Assembly (NCBI RefSeq): GCF_027594865.1
Contig: NZ_CP089391.1
Coordinates: 2,820,501-2,884,500 of the forward strand
Length of the DNA stretch: 64,000 nucleotides
Direction of reading: 5' to 3'
Source: Bradyrhizobium xenonodulans
GTDB lineage: Bacteria; Pseudomonadota; Alphaproteobacteria; Rhizobiales; Xanthobacteraceae
This document shows positions 43,330 to 52,886 of this stretch, one piece after another (the stretch's first letter is position 1; each line of letters begins with the position of its first letter). Both the position numbers and the translations under genes were made by a program. The notes under the pieces are model-generated. The model worked only from the letters and a program-made list of their open reading frames with translations, made no database searches and was not told the origin of the DNA.

Positions 43330-44148
43330 CTATTCCTGTCCCGACAGCAGACGGCGCAGATGGACGCCGACGACCTCACGGCGATACCAGGCGCTGCCGA
43401 GCGCGTTGTCGGAGGGCGATGTTCCCTCAGTGGCGGCGGATGCGGCGGCGGCAATGGTTGCGGCGTCCAGCGAGCGTCCTTCCAGCGCCCGCTCGGCGGC
43501 GCGGGCGCGAATCTGCGTTGGTGCCATCGAGCCCAGCGCGATGCGCGCGCCAGCGATCCGGCCGCCGCTGATCGGCAGATGCGCTGCCAGCGTGATGACC
43601 GAGCCGCCCTTCGGCTTGATCCGCGCGATCTTGCGATAGCGAAACGCCTCGCTGCTCGCCGGTCGGGTGCAGGAGACCGACAGCACCAGGGTTCCGGCCT
43701 GCCGCTCGCGCGCCTGCAAGAATTCCTCGATCGGGATGTCGCGCGCGCCAAAGCCGCCGGCGACCGCGACGGTGGCATCGAGCGCCAGCAGCGCCACGGT
43801 AAAATCGCCGTAGGGGCTTGGCGCAAAGAGATTGCCGCCGATCGTCCCCATGTTGCGCACGGCGGGGCCGCCGATCGAGCGGGCAGGGGCGTGCAGGAAG
43901 CCGAGGTCGCGTTCGGCAAGGATGCGTGCGAAGGTGACGCCGGCGCCCAGCGTGATGCGCGGGCCGGAGGCATCGATCCGGGCCAGCGCGTGATCCTGCG
44001 CGCGGACCACGGTCGAGATCGAGACATCGCCTTCGTTCAGCGCCCGCATCACCAGCGTGCCGCCGCCGAGATAGCGTGCGCTGCGGTCCGAGGACAGCGC
44101 CCCCGCTGCCTCGCTGGCGCTGGCAAAAGTCTTCACTGTCACGGCCAT
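43330..44148 (-). CDS. molybdenum hydroxylase, FAD-binding subunit (CoxM/NdhF-like)
   Basis: A 272-residue FAD-binding domain protein of the CO-dehydrogenase flavoprotein family. FAD-contact motifs are YLGGGTLVMRA near residue 26 and TIGGNLF near residue 104. A C-terminal domain follows (ARIALGSMAPTQIRA-like). It passes electrons from the 2Fe-2S clusters to the final acceptor. It is the first of the hydroxylase structural genes and follows the SRPBCC genes by 3 bases. Confidence 0.93.
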   Translation of the reverse strand: MAVTVKTFASASEAAGALSSDRSARYLGGGTLVMRALNEGDVSISTVVRAQDHALARIDASGPRITLGAGVTFARILAERDLGFLHAPARSIGGPAVRNMGTIGGNLFAPSPYGDFTVALLALDATVAVAGGFGARDIPIEEFLQARERQAGTLVLSVSCTRPASSEAFRYRKIARIKPKGGSVITLAAHLPISGGRIAGARIALGSMAPTQIRARAAERALEGRSLDAATIAAAASAATEGTSPSDNALGSAWYRREVVGVHLRRLLSGQE

Positions 44149-44151
44149 GGC

Positions 44152-44601
44152 TTACGCGGCCTCCTTCAGATGGCGGCGGATTGCTTCGAACCCGGCCTGG
44201 TAAATGTCTTCCGCGACCATGTGGGTGATGCGGTCCCTGTCTTCGGGCTTGGTCGTGAAGCGCGACTCCCAGTGCCAGAACGTGCGGTCGCCATCGGTCA
44301 CCGGGAGCAGACGGACATGGGCGACGTAGTTGAACATCGGGATCGGGGTATCGAGCAGGCAGTAGCTGAAGCTCTGCTCGAGATCGGACAGCGCCAGCAA
44401 TTGCTCGCGCAGCTCGGCGCCGTCCTTCAGCTTGAACCGCCTGATGCAGCCGATCTTGTCGGAGGAATGTGCGCGCTCGATCGAGGACGTCGCAACCGCC
44501 GGATGCCAGCGGTCATGCCCGTTGAAATCGCGCAGCATTGACCACGCCGCATCGGTCGGCGCGTCCAAAATCGTGCTTTTGACGATGTGCGGCACCGACA
44601 T
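44152..44601 (-). CDS. SRPBCC (START/Bet v1-like) family protein 2
   Basis: A 149-residue ligand-binding fold protein: IVKSTILDAPTDAAWSML at the start and the YVAHVRLLPVTDGDRTFWHWES strand pair in the middle. Its start overlaps the stop of the first SRPBCC gene at TGATG. The two neighbours share a similar pattern (DFN-x-x-x-WHPA, then SDKIGC, then LSD), so they arose by duplication. Proteins of this fold bind hydrophobic or aromatic ligands; CoxG of CO-dehydrogenase clusters has the same fold. Role here probably ligand binding or enzyme maturation. Confidence 0.85.
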   Translation of the reverse strand: MSVPHIVKSTILDAPTDAAWSMLRDFNGHDRWHPAVATSSIERAHSSDKIGCIRRFKLKDGAELREQLLALSDLEQSFSYCLLDTPIPMFNYVAHVRLLPVTDGDRTFWHWESRFTTKPEDRDRITHMVAEDIYQAGFEAIRRHLKEAA

Positions 44602-45038
44602 CAGCCTCCGAACACACGCTTCAGCGCGTCGAACCCGCCCTGGAACACGCCGCCGCCGATATTGCCGACGAGTTCGGTCTCTCGTTCCGGCGCGCAGTCG
44701 AACTCGGCGGTCCATTCCACAAACGTCTGGTCGCCGTCGGTCACGGGCGTGAGTCGCAAGGTCGCGACGTAATTCTCGACGCCCATGGGGGATTCCAGGA
44801 TCGAGTAGGTGCAGAACATGTCGTAGTCCGAAAGACCGAGCAGCTTCTCGCGGATGCGGTCGCCGTTGCGCAGGCGAAAGTCGCGCACGCACCCGATCTT
44901 GTCCGAGGGCTCGCCGCCCTCGATGCGGCTTTCGGCGATGGCGGGATGCCAGTTCGGCAGGCCGTTGAAGTCGCGCACCCGCGCCCAGACGCGGTCGTTG
45001 CGCGCATTGACGACGGTGGAGACGTAGACGCGGGGCAT
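44601..45038 (-). CDS. SRPBCC (START/Bet v1-like) family protein 1
   Basis: A 145-residue protein of the same fold as its neighbour, with VYVSTVVNARNDRVWARV, DFNGLPNWHPAIAESRIEGG, and DKIGCVRDF. The shared residues in the two tandem copies mark a duplication that has since diverged. It starts 10 bases after the SPFH protein stop. Function in the pathway is not known; polyketide-cyclase-like activity is a formal possibility, since ring closure occurs in this fold. Confidence 0.85.
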   Translation of the reverse strand: MPRVYVSTVVNARNDRVWARVRDFNGLPNWHPAIAESRIEGGEPSDKIGCVRDFRLRNGDRIREKLLGLSDYDMFCTYSILESPMGVENYVATLRLTPVTDGDQTFVEWTAEFDCAPERETELVGNIGGGVFQGGFDALKRVFGG

Positions 45039-45048
45039 AGGTCAGACC

Positions 45049-47949
45049 TCAGCTCTTCTTCCGCGGACCGCGCTCGGCCGGCGGTTCGCCGCCGCCCTCG
45101 GTCGCGGGCGGGGATGCCGCCGGCTTGTCGCCGCCGCCCTTGCGTGCGGACTCCTTGATGCCCTGCATGTCGCGGGCCTCGCGGATCAGGCCCGGCATCT
45201 TTGACAGGCTGCCGCCTTCGACGCCGATGTCGGACAGGATGGAGTCGATCAGGGGCGCCTGGACGCGGTAGCGCAGTGCCGAGTCGATCACCTCGTCGGT
45301 GGCACTGCGGCCGCCATTCCCGCCATGTCCGTTGCCGTTGAGGCCGTCGACCTGAAGGATGCGGATGCCCTCGATCTTCTCCATCGGCTTGACGCTCTCG
45401 CGCACGATGCCCTCGATGCGGTCGAGCAGCTTTCGGCGGAACAGCGAGTAGCGCGCCTGGTCGGTGAGCACGTTCTCGGCCTCGTTGAGCATTCGCTGCG
45501 CCTCGGCCTCGACGGTGGCGCGGACGCGCTCGGCATCGGCGGCAATCCGGGTTTCCTCGGCCTGTTTCTCGGCGATCAGCACTTCGACGGTCTTGCGGCG
45601 TTTTGCAATTTCGCTCTCGCGCGCGGTGATGACGCGTTCGGTGGCTTCGGTGGCGCGCATCCGCGCTTCCTCCGCCATCGCCTTGGCGGCCGATTCCTCC
45701 AGCGACTTCTGATGGATCGCAATCGCCTTTTCCATCAGGACCGTCTCGACCTCCTTCTCGCGGTTGACCTCCAGCTTGCGCAGCTCGCGCTCGCGGCCGA
45801 CACGGGCTTCGTCGAGGCCACGATCGGAGGCAATGCGCGCGCGCTCGACCTCCTCGCGGGAGGCGATCTCGGCCTCCTGGAGCGACTGGACGCGGGCGAC
45901 CTCGAGCTGCTCGATCGCGCGGCGGCGCTCCAGACGGGCGGCTTCCAGCGCCTGCTCGCGCGAGACATCGGTGGTCTCGACCTCCTTGCGGGCGACGATC
46001 TCGGCCTGCCGGACCTGGCGGTCGGCGTCGATCCGCTCGGATTTCTTGGCTGACAGCGCGATGACGCGGTCCTCGTCGGCGATCTCGACTGCTTTCTTCT
46101 GCTCGATATTGAGCACCTCGCGCTTCTTGGACGAGTTGATCCGCTCGGCCTCGAGCGCGAGATCGACGGTGATGCGCTGGCGCTCGATGGCGTCGCGCCG
46201 CTTCAGCTCGGCGGCTTCAAGCACACCTGTGCGTTCGATTTCGAGCGAGCGCGTGTCGCGCTCGGCCTGGATGCGTTCGGCCGCGACCGCCTTCTCCTGG
46301 GCGATGCGCGCGGCTTCGATCGCTTCGCGGGAGGCGATGTCGGCTTCCTCGACGGCGCGATTGCGCGCGATCTCCAGCGAACGGACGCGCTCTTCCTGCG
46401 CGATGCGGGAGGCCTCGGTGGTCTCGCGGGCGGCGATGCCGGCGACCTCCAGCGTCTGGTTGCGCTCGATCTCGAGCTGCCGCGTGTTCCGTTCGGCGGC
46501 GATGCGCTCGGCAGCGAGCGTCCGCTCGCGGGCGATGCGGGCGGCTTCCACCGCGCGCTGCGCCTCGATCTCGGCCTCCTGAATGGTGCGGACCTGCTGG
46601 ATCTCCAGCGCGCGGGTGCGTTCGTCGGAGGAGATGCGCTCGACATTGACGATCAACGTCTGGGCGATGCGGGCCTTTTCGGTGGCTTCGCGTGCGGCGA
46701 TCTCGGCCTCGTCGACGGCGCGGGTGCGCTCGATCTCGCGGCGCCGGGTCTCTTCCTCGTTGGCGATGCGGGCGTCGGTGACGACGCGGTCCTGCTGGAT
46801 GCGGGCCTTCTCGATGGCCTCGCGCGCCGCGATCTCGGCTTCCTCGACGGTGCGCATGCGCTCGATCTCGCGCTGGCGGACCTCGCGCTCGCTGGCAATG
46901 CGCGTCGTGTCGATCGAGCGCTGGTTGGCGATGCGGGTCTTCTCGATCTCCTCGCGCGCCAGCAGCTCCTTCTCCTCGATGGTGCGGGTGCGCTCGATCT
47001 CCTTCTGGCGGGTCTCGCGCTCGGAGGCGATGCGGGCCTCCGCGATCGCCTGTTCATTGGCGATCCGTGAGCGCTCGATGGCCTCGCGGGCCGAGATCTG
47101 GGCCTGCTCGGCCTCGGTCTCGCGCAGCGCGCGTTCGCGGGCGACTTCCGTGCGCTGGAGCGCGCGGCGCATCTCGATGTCGCGCTCCTGCTCCAGCCGG
47201 GCGGTCTCGCTTTCGCGCTCGATCTCGAGCGCCTGCCGCTCGGCTTCCAGGTTGCGGGTGCGGATCTTGATCATCGAGTCCTGCTCGATGTCGTTGCGCA
47301 GCTTGCGCCTCGCCTCGATGTCCTCCATCAGCTTGGTCAGGCCTTCGGCATCGAAGCGGTTCGAGGGATTGAAGAATTCAAGGTCGGTCTGGTCGAGATC
47401 GGTGATGGCGACGGATTCCAGCTCCAGGCCGTTCTGGGCGAGGGCTTCCGCCGCATTGGTCTTGACGCGCGCGACGTATTCGCCGCGACGTTCATGCATC
47501 TCTTCAAGGGTCATTTCGGACGCGACCGAGCGGATCGCGGAAATGAATTTGCCGGCCAGCAGCGCATGGAGCTGCTCCGGCTCCATGGTGCGGCGACCGA
47601 GCGTTGCGGCTGCGATCGAGACGGCTTCCCGGGTGGCCTGGACCCGGACATAGAAGTCGGCCTCGATATCGACGCGCATGCGGTCGCGGGTGATCACCGC
47701 GTCCTGCCGCGAACGCACGATTCCCATCGGCTGCACGTTCATGTTGACCGGCGTGTAATCGTGAATGAACGGCAGCACGAAGGCGCCGCCGTTGATCACC
47801 ACGCGTTCGCCGAGGAGGCCGGTCCGGACGAACGACACCTCCTTGGAGGAGCGGTGGTAGAGCCAGTTGACGATGTAGACGCCAACCACGATCACGATGA
47901 TGGCGACGATCAGCCAGAGGATGAGCTCGCCGACCAGGATCCCTGACAT
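45049..47949 (-). CDS. large SPFH/flotillin-like membrane protein with 44-residue coiled-coil repeats
   Basis: A 966-residue protein. A hydrophobic N-terminal segment (about residues 3-30) anchors it; the SPFH/band-7 domain covers about 35-225 (ending near LESVAITDLDQTDLEFF). From about 240 to 840 it is an unbroken charged helix. In the middle are at least seven 44-residue units of the form R-E-x-I-E-x-x-R-I-A-x followed by three more 11-residue blocks, i.e. four hendecads each, with one unit shortened to 33. The C-terminal ~90 residues are glycine/lysine/proline-rich. The start 47949 has GAGGGAGG upstream; a TTG 15 bases earlier is less likely. Flotillins assemble into large membrane cages. 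Here it may scaffold the enzymes or transporter encoded around it. Confidence 0.88.
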   Translation of the reverse strand: MSGILVGELILWLIVAIIVIVVGVYIVNWLYHRSSKEVSFVRTGLLGERVVINGGAFVLPFIHDYTPVNMNVQPMGIVRSRQDAVITRDRMRVDIEADFYVRVQATREAVSIAAATLGRRTMEPEQLHALLAGKFISAIRSVASEMTLEEMHERRGEYVARVKTNAAEALAQNGLELESVAITDLDQTDLEFFNPSNRFDAEGLTKLMEDIEARRKLRNDIEQDSMIKIRTRNLEAERQALEIERESETARLEQERDIEMRRALQRTEVARERALRETEAEQAQISAREAIERSRIANEQAIAEARIASERETRQKEIERTRTIEEKELLAREEIEKTRIANQRSIDTTRIASEREVRQREIERMRTVEEAEIAAREAIEKARIQQDRVVTDARIANEEETRRREIERTRAVDEAEIAAREATEKARIAQTLIVNVERISSDERTRALEIQQVRTIQEAEIEAQRAVEAARIARERTLAAERIAAERNTRQLEIERNQTLEVAGIAARETTEASRIAQEERVRSLEIARNRAVEEADIASREAIEAARIAQEKAVAAERIQAERDTRSLEIERTGVLEAAELKRRDAIERQRITVDLALEAERINSSKKREVLNIEQKKAVEIADEDRVIALSAKKSERIDADRQVRQAEIVARKEVETTDVSREQALEAARLERRRAIEQLEVARVQSLQEAEIASREEVERARIASDRGLDEARVGRERELRKLEVNREKEVETVLMEKAIAIHQKSLEESAAKAMAEEARMRATEATERVITARESEIAKRRKTVEVLIAEKQAEETRIAADAERVRATVEAEAQRMLNEAENVLTDQARYSLFRRKLLDRIEGIVRESVKPMEKIEGIRILQVDGLNGNGHGGNGGRSATDEVIDSALRYRVQAPLIDSILSDIGVEGGSLSKMPGLIREARDMQGIKESARKGGGDKPAASPPATEGGGEPPAERGPRKKS

Positions 47950-47975
47950 GTTTCCCTCCCTCAATCTGACAGGCG

Positions 47976-48809
47976 TTATCGCGCGCCGATCGCCTTGAAT
48001 TTGCGTACCTGGTCCGTCAACGCTTGCTCCACCGGAAGCCGCTCCATCGAGGAGGCGCCGTAGAAGCCGTGGCAGTAACGGGTGTTCTTCATGATGAAAT
48101 CGGCATCCGCGGGATCGGCGATCGGGCCGCCATGGGCGAGCACCAGAATGTCGGGATTGACGCTGAGCGCGGCGGAGGCCCAGGTGTCGATGCGCGCCGG
48201 GCAGTCCGTCAGTTTGAGCGCGGTCTGCGCACCGATCGTGCCGCCGGTGGTGAGTCCGAGATGGCAGACGATGATGTCGGCGCCGGCGATCGCCATCGCG
48301 GCGGCTTCCTTCTCGCTGAAGATGTAGGGCGTCGTCAGCATGTCCTTCTCGCGCGCCTTGGCGATCATGTCGATCTCCAGCGCGTAGGACATTCCGGTCT
48401 CCTCGAGATTGGCGCGGAAGACGCCGTCGATCAGCCCGACGGTCGGAAAGTTCTGCACACCGGCGAAGCCGAGCGCCTTGAGCTGGTCGAGGAACACATC
48501 CATGTCGCGGAACGGATCGGTGCCGTTGACACCGGCCAGCACCGGCGTCTTGCTGACCACGGGCAGCACCTCACCGGCCATCTCCAGCACGATGGCGTTG
48601 GCGTCGCCATAAGGCATCAGCCCGGCGAGTGAGCCGCGCCCGGCCATGCGATAGCGGCCGGAATTGTAGATCACGATGAGATCGACGCCGCCGGCTTCCT
48701 CGCACTTGGCCGACAGGCCGGTGCCGGCGCCGCCGCCGACGATCGGCTCGCCGCGCTTCGCCATCTCGCGAAACCGCTTCAGAAGTGTAGCGCGTTCAAA
48801 CCGGGCCAT
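47976..48809 (-). CDS. phosphoenolpyruvate hydrolase family protein (TIM-barrel, Tm-1 C-terminal-domain-like)
   Basis: A 277-residue TIM-barrel protein with [27 protein letters not shown] near the N-terminus, then [12 protein letters not shown] and [12 protein letters not shown]. This matches the PEP-hydrolase/TIM-barrel signal transduction family. The plant Tm-1 resistance protein carries this domain fused to a UPF0261 domain; here the two are adjacent genes, 3 bases apart. A role in a C3/C4 phospho-intermediate or in sensing is possible; the bacterial function is unknown. Confidence 0.85.
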   Translation of the reverse strand: MARFERATLLKRFREMAKRGEPIVGGGAGTGLSAKCEEAGGVDLIVIYNSGRYRMAGRGSLAGLMPYGDANAIVLEMAGEVLPVVSKTPVLAGVNGTDPFRDMDVFLDQLKALGFAGVQNFPTVGLIDGVFRANLEETGMSYALEIDMIAKAREKDMLTTPYIFSEKEAAAMAIAGADIIVCHLGLTTGGTIGAQTALKLTDCPARIDTWASAALSVNPDILVLAHGGPIADPADADFIMKNTRYCHGFYGASSMERLPVEQALTDQVRKFKAIGAR

Positions 48810-48812
48810 CGG

Positions 48813-51029
48813 TCACCTCGCTAGTCTCCGGCGCGCCCCGGCGCGGCCGAACAGCGTTCGGAACGCGGTCACGATGGTCGAGGCGAACTCGGGATCGTTG
48901 ATGTTCTGCTTGACGCGGATGAGCTGGCGGTTGCCGGTCTGCCGCACCGTGCGCTCCAGCGCGCGGAGCAGGGCGGTGTCGGCCTCCGGGTCCCAAAATG
49001 GCTGGCCGCGGGCATCGAGCGCGGAAACGCCGCCCTCGGGCAGGAAGAAGCGCACCGGCCCGTCCATCTGGTTGAGCCGCTCGCCGATCCAGCGGCCCAT
49101 CCGCTCGTTCTCCTCCGCCGTGGTACGCATCAGCGTCACCTGCGGATTGTGGACGTGGAACTTGCGCCCGCGATAGCGCTCAGGGATCGTGTCGGGCGCG
49201 CCAAAATTGACCATGTCGAGCGCGCCGACCGAGCCGATATAGGGCACGCGGGTGCGGATGACCGCGCCAAAGCGGTCGTCCGTCGCCGGAAACACGCCGC
49301 CCATCAAGAGGTCGCAGATCTCGGTGGTGGTGAGATCGATCACGCCGGCAAGCTGGCCGGAATCGACCAGCTTTTCCATCGAGCGGCCGCCGACGCCGGT
49401 GGCATGGAACACGAGACATTCGAAGTCATCGCGCAGATCGGCTGCGATCTTCTGCACCGCCGGCGTCGTCACGCCGAACATGGTGATGCCGAGCGACGGC
49501 AGGGCGGCGCTGGACGAGCGTTCCCTGGCTTCGCGTTGGTCGAGCCGCGCCTTGACCATGCCTGCCATGGCGTTGGCGCCGTTCGACAGCACCGCGCGCG
49601 AGATCGAGTTCAGGCCCTGCACGTCGGTGACCGAATACATCATGGTGATGTCGGCCGGGCCGACATAGGGCGCGACGTCGCCGGAGGCGACCGACGAGAT
49701 GATCAGCTTTGGCACGCCGACGGGGAGGGTGCGCATGGCAGGGGCGACCAGCGACGCCGCGCCCGAGCCGCCCGCCGAGATCACCCCGGCGATATTGCCC
49801 TGGCGCCGCATCCAATTGGAGAATGCATCCGCCATCGCCGTCACCGCGACCCCGCGATCGGAGCCGAACACGGCCGAGCCGCCGCGGCCGTGGTTCAGGG
49901 CGATCTCCTGTGCGGAGACATCGCATGTTGCGTGCTTGCCACCGGTGGAGACATCGACCAGACGCGTGCGGAGGCCGCTCTCGGCGATGATGTCGCGGAT
50001 GAAGCGGAGCTCGGTGCCCTTGGTATCGAGTGTGCCGACGACCAGCACCACCGGCGCGCCGGACGTTTGCGCTGTCACCGGCTCACGCTTGCGCCGCGCG
50101 GTCTCGTCCAGGCGCGCAACTTGCGTCGACAGCGTGCGCGCTGCCGCTTCGATACGTCCGATCGGGACCGGCTGAGACCAGCGTGTCGGCGGCGAGGGGT
50201 TCGAAATGTAGATGCGGATCGGGCCGCTCGCGCGTGCGGGCTGTGGCGCCGGTTTCGCGTCGCCGCCGGCTGCGGGCGCATCGATGTCGGGCTCGAGCTC
50301 GGCATGAAGTCCGACTCCGAGCAGGCGCTGCTGAAGCTCGCGGTCGGCGGCGAGGCGCACGGAGTCGATGATGCGATTGATGCGGCCGTTGACCATGATC
50401 GCGACATTGCGTGAAATGGCGGTCGCGACGCCAATGTTCTGCTCGATCACAAGCACGGCCATGTCGCCGTCCTCGCCGAGCTGCAACAACATTTCTTCGA
50501 CCTGCGCGACGATGACAGGCGCGAGCCCCTCGGTCGGCTCGTCCATGATCAGCAGGTGCGGATTGGTCAGCAGCGCGCGCGAGATCGCGAGCATCTGTTG
50601 CTCACCGCCGGAGAGCTGGCCGCCGCCATGGTCCTTGCGTTCGGCGAGGCGCGGAAAGGTGTCGTAGATGCGCTCGACGGTCCAGGCACCGGACCGCATC
50701 CCGCCGGCAAGTCGCAGATGCTCGTCGACGCTGAGCGAGCGCCAGAGCCGGCGGCCCTGCGGCACATAGCCGACGCCGAGGCGCGCGATGTGAGCGGGCG
50801 GCCGCCGCGTGATGTCCTCGCCGCGGACCCGGATCGAGCCGCCGCTGACCGGGACGAGGCCCATGATCGCCTTGCACAGCGTGGTCTTGCCCATGCCATT
50901 GCGGCCGACCACGGAGAACACACCGGCATCGAGCGAGAGGTCGACGCCCTGGAGCGCGTGCGAATGGCCGTAATAGACGTCGAGGCCCCGGACCTCGAGC
51001 GCTGCTGCGGTACGGCGGGCCTCATTCAT
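48813..51029 (-). CDS. LivF-type ABC ATPase fused to a Tm-1-like (UPF0261) domain
   Basis: A 738-residue fusion. Residues about 8-245 are a LivF-type ATPase with Walker A GRNGMGKTT (42-50), signature LSGGEQQ near 140 and Walker B LLIMDEPT near 160. A proline/alanine-rich linker (about 250-320) follows. From about 322 comes a complete Tm-1-like domain beginning VLVVGTLDTKGTELRF, with the GGS(G)A and STGGKH nucleotide/phosphate-loop segments. That domain is a homologue of the N-terminal half of tomato Tm-1. No other ATPase of this type is seen in the cluster, so this protein must also serve as the LivF of the importer. Overlaps LivG by 8 bases. Confidence 0.88.
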   Translation of the reverse strand: MNEARRTAAALEVRGLDVYYGHSHALQGVDLSLDAGVFSVVGRNGMGKTTLCKAIMGLVPVSGGSIRVRGEDITRRPPAHIARLGVGYVPQGRRLWRSLSVDEHLRLAGGMRSGAWTVERIYDTFPRLAERKDHGGGQLSGGEQQMLAISRALLTNPHLLIMDEPTEGLAPVIVAQVEEMLLQLGEDGDMAVLVIEQNIGVATAISRNVAIMVNGRINRIIDSVRLAADRELQQRLLGVGLHAELEPDIDAPAAGGDAKPAPQPARASGPIRIYISNPSPPTRWSQPVPIGRIEAAARTLSTQVARLDETARRKREPVTAQTSGAPVVLVVGTLDTKGTELRFIRDIIAESGLRTRLVDVSTGGKHATCDVSAQEIALNHGRGGSAVFGSDRGVAVTAMADAFSNWMRRQGNIAGVISAGGSGAASLVAPAMRTLPVGVPKLIISSVASGDVAPYVGPADITMMYSVTDVQGLNSISRAVLSNGANAMAGMVKARLDQREARERSSSAALPSLGITMFGVTTPAVQKIAADLRDDFECLVFHATGVGGRSMEKLVDSGQLAGVIDLTTTEICDLLMGGVFPATDDRFGAVIRTRVPYIGSVGALDMVNFGAPDTIPERYRGRKFHVHNPQVTLMRTTAEENERMGRWIGERLNQMDGPVRFFLPEGGVSALDARGQPFWDPEADTALLRALERTVRQTGNRQLIRVKQNINDPEFASTIVTAFRTLFGRAGARRRLAR

Positions 51030-51804
51030 GGCCGCCTCCGAGATATAGCTCCTGCACTTCGGGGTCGGACTGGATCTCTTCCGGCAGGCCTTCCTTGAAG
51101 ATGCGGCCGTTGTGCATCATCGTCACGCTCTCGACGACACGTAGCGCGACATCCATGTCGTGCTCGATGATGATGTAGCCGATATGGGCCGGCAGCGAGG
51201 TCAGGATCTCGACCAGCTCGGCCCGCTCGGTCGGCGAGAGACCGGCGGCGGGCTCGTCGAACAGCACGAAGCGCGGCGCACCCGCGAGTGCCAGCGCGAT
51301 CTCGAGCTGGCGCTGCTGGCCGTGCGCGAGCTCGGCGACGCGCTGGTCCTTCACGGCGCTCAGATGCACGGCCTGCACCAGACTGTCGGCGGCGTGCATC
51401 AGCGCGTCGTTCTGCCCGGAACGCAGGAACGAGAAACGTCCGCGCGAGACACCGCGGCAGGCGAGGTAGACATTGTCCTGCACGGTAAGGCCGGGAAACA
51501 ATGCGGAGATCTGATAGGTCCGCCGCAGGCCACGCCGGATGCGCTCATAGGGCGGGAAATGCGTGACGTCCTCGCCGAAGAAGCGGATCGTGCCGGAGGA
51601 GGGCGGAAAGTCGCCGGTGATGCAGTTGAACAGCGTGGTCTTGCCGGCGCCGTTGGAGCCGAGCACGGCGCGCCGCTCGCCGGGACGCACGGTGATGGTG
51701 ACGTCGGTCAGCGCCGCCAGCGCGCCGAACAGCCGCGTCACGCCGCGCAGTTCCAGCGCGGCGCCGGCACCGACGGCGGAAAGACGCCGCGCGACGCTAT
51801 CCAT
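51022..51804 (-). CDS. livG: branched-chain amino acid-type ABC transporter ATPase (LivG)
   Basis: A 260-residue ATPase with Walker A GSNGAGKTT near residue 49, signature ELAHGQQRQLEIA near 160 and Walker B FVLFDEPAAGLSP near 182. Pairs with the LivF-type domain encoded by the fused gene downstream. Overlaps LivM and LivF-fusion genes by 8 bases each. Confidence 0.93.
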   Translation of the reverse strand: MDSVARRLSAVGAGAALELRGVTRLFGALAALTDVTITVRPGERRAVLGSNGAGKTTLFNCITGDFPPSSGTIRFFGEDVTHFPPYERIRRGLRRTYQISALFPGLTVQDNVYLACRGVSRGRFSFLRSGQNDALMHAADSLVQAVHLSAVKDQRVAELAHGQQRQLEIALALAGAPRFVLFDEPAAGLSPTERAELVEILTSLPAHIGYIIIEHDMDVALRVVESVTMMHNGRIFKEGLPEEIQSDPEVQELYLGGGHE

Positions 51805-52885
51805 GGCCGGACCCTCCGCCCGGACGGTCGGCTTGCCGACGTTGGCTCTGGCGCCAGCGCTGCCACAGGCCGATCACGCCGTCCGACGACCAGAACACGA
51901 TGGCGAGAAAGCCAAGCCCGATGAGGAGACGAAAGCGGTTGCCGTCGAGCCCGATCTTGACCAGGAAGTCGAGCGCGAAGGTCCGCAGCAGGACGAACAC
52001 CAGCGCGCCGATATAGGGGCCGACCGGACGGGTGATGCCCCCGACGACGGCGATGATGAGGACGTCGATGCACGCGCCGACGCTGACTGTGCCCGGCGAA
52101 ATCTGGCGATAGTTCCAGACCTGGAGTACGCCGGCGAGGCCCGCGATGAAGGACGCGACCGCATAGGCGGCAACACGGTGCGCGTTGACGTTGAAACCGA
52201 GTGCGGCCATGCGGCGCGGGTTGTCGCGCACGCCCTGCAGCGCCAGGCCGAACGGCGCGCGCGAGATGTAGTCGACCGCGAAGTAGCAGAGCGCGGCGAC
52301 TGCGAGCACGATGTAGTAGAAGGGGATGTCGGCGCGCCAGTTGACGCCCCAGAAATGCGGCGTCGCGACGTTGTTGATGCCGGTGTGGCCGTTGAAGATC
52401 GCCCAGTTCTGGTTGGTGAAGTAGTAGAACGCCGCGCCGATCGCGAGGGTGATCATGATGGTGTAGATACCCTCGGTGCGCACCGCGAGCGCGCCGCCGA
52501 GCGTGCCGAAGATGGTCGCAAGCGTCAGCGCCATCGGGACCGCCAGCCACCACGGCCAGCCCAGGCTGATATTGGCGTTGCCGCTGACACCGAACACCGC
52601 GACCATGTAAGCGCAAAAGCCGGCGATGGTGAGCTGCATCAGGCTGACCATGCCGCCATAGCCGGCCAGGAACATCAAGCTGAGCGCGATGGTGCCGAGG
52701 ATCAGGGTCGTCGCAAAGATCTCGATCAGGAAGAAGCCGTTGGCGATCAGTGGCATGATCAGCAGGATGGCCGCCACGATCCAGGCTGCGGGATTGTTGA
52801 CGTCCGGCCAGCCGCGCACGGCCGGGCGCTGCACCGCGGAAGTGGGCTTGTGAACCTGGATGCGGGCATCGTGGGTGACGGACAT
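51797..52885 (-). CDS. livM: branched-chain amino acid-type ABC permease (LivM)
   Basis: A 362-residue inner-membrane permease with about 9-10 hydrophobic segments. The family marks GYGGMVSLMQLTIAGFCAYM near residue 75 and ALQGVRDNPRRMAALGFNV near residue 220 are visible. A 40-residue N-terminal extension precedes the first helix. It is one base from the LivH gene and 8 bases into the LivG gene. Confidence 0.93.
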   Translation of the reverse strand: MSVTHDARIQVHKPTSAVQRPAVRGWPDVNNPAAWIVAAILLIMPLIANGFFLIEIFATTLILGTIALSLMFLAGYGGMVSLMQLTIAGFCAYMVAVFGVSGNANISLGWPWWLAVPMALTLATIFGTLGGALAVRTEGIYTIMITLAIGAAFYYFTNQNWAIFNGHTGINNVATPHFWGVNWRADIPFYYIVLAVAALCYFAVDYISRAPFGLALQGVRDNPRRMAALGFNVNAHRVAAYAVASFIAGLAGVLQVWNYRQISPGTVSVGACIDVLIIAVVGGITRPVGPYIGALVFVLLRTFALDFLVKIGLDGNRFRLLIGLGFLAIVFWSSDGVIGLWQRWRQSQRRQADRPGGGSGHG

Positions 52886-52886
52886 G

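Noticed and set aside
46200..47300. Regularly repeated DNA that could suggest a CRISPR or satellite array
   Set aside because: The 132-base period is codon-aligned and encodes the degenerate 44-residue coiled-coil repeats of the SPFH protein; there are no identical repeats with unique spacers.
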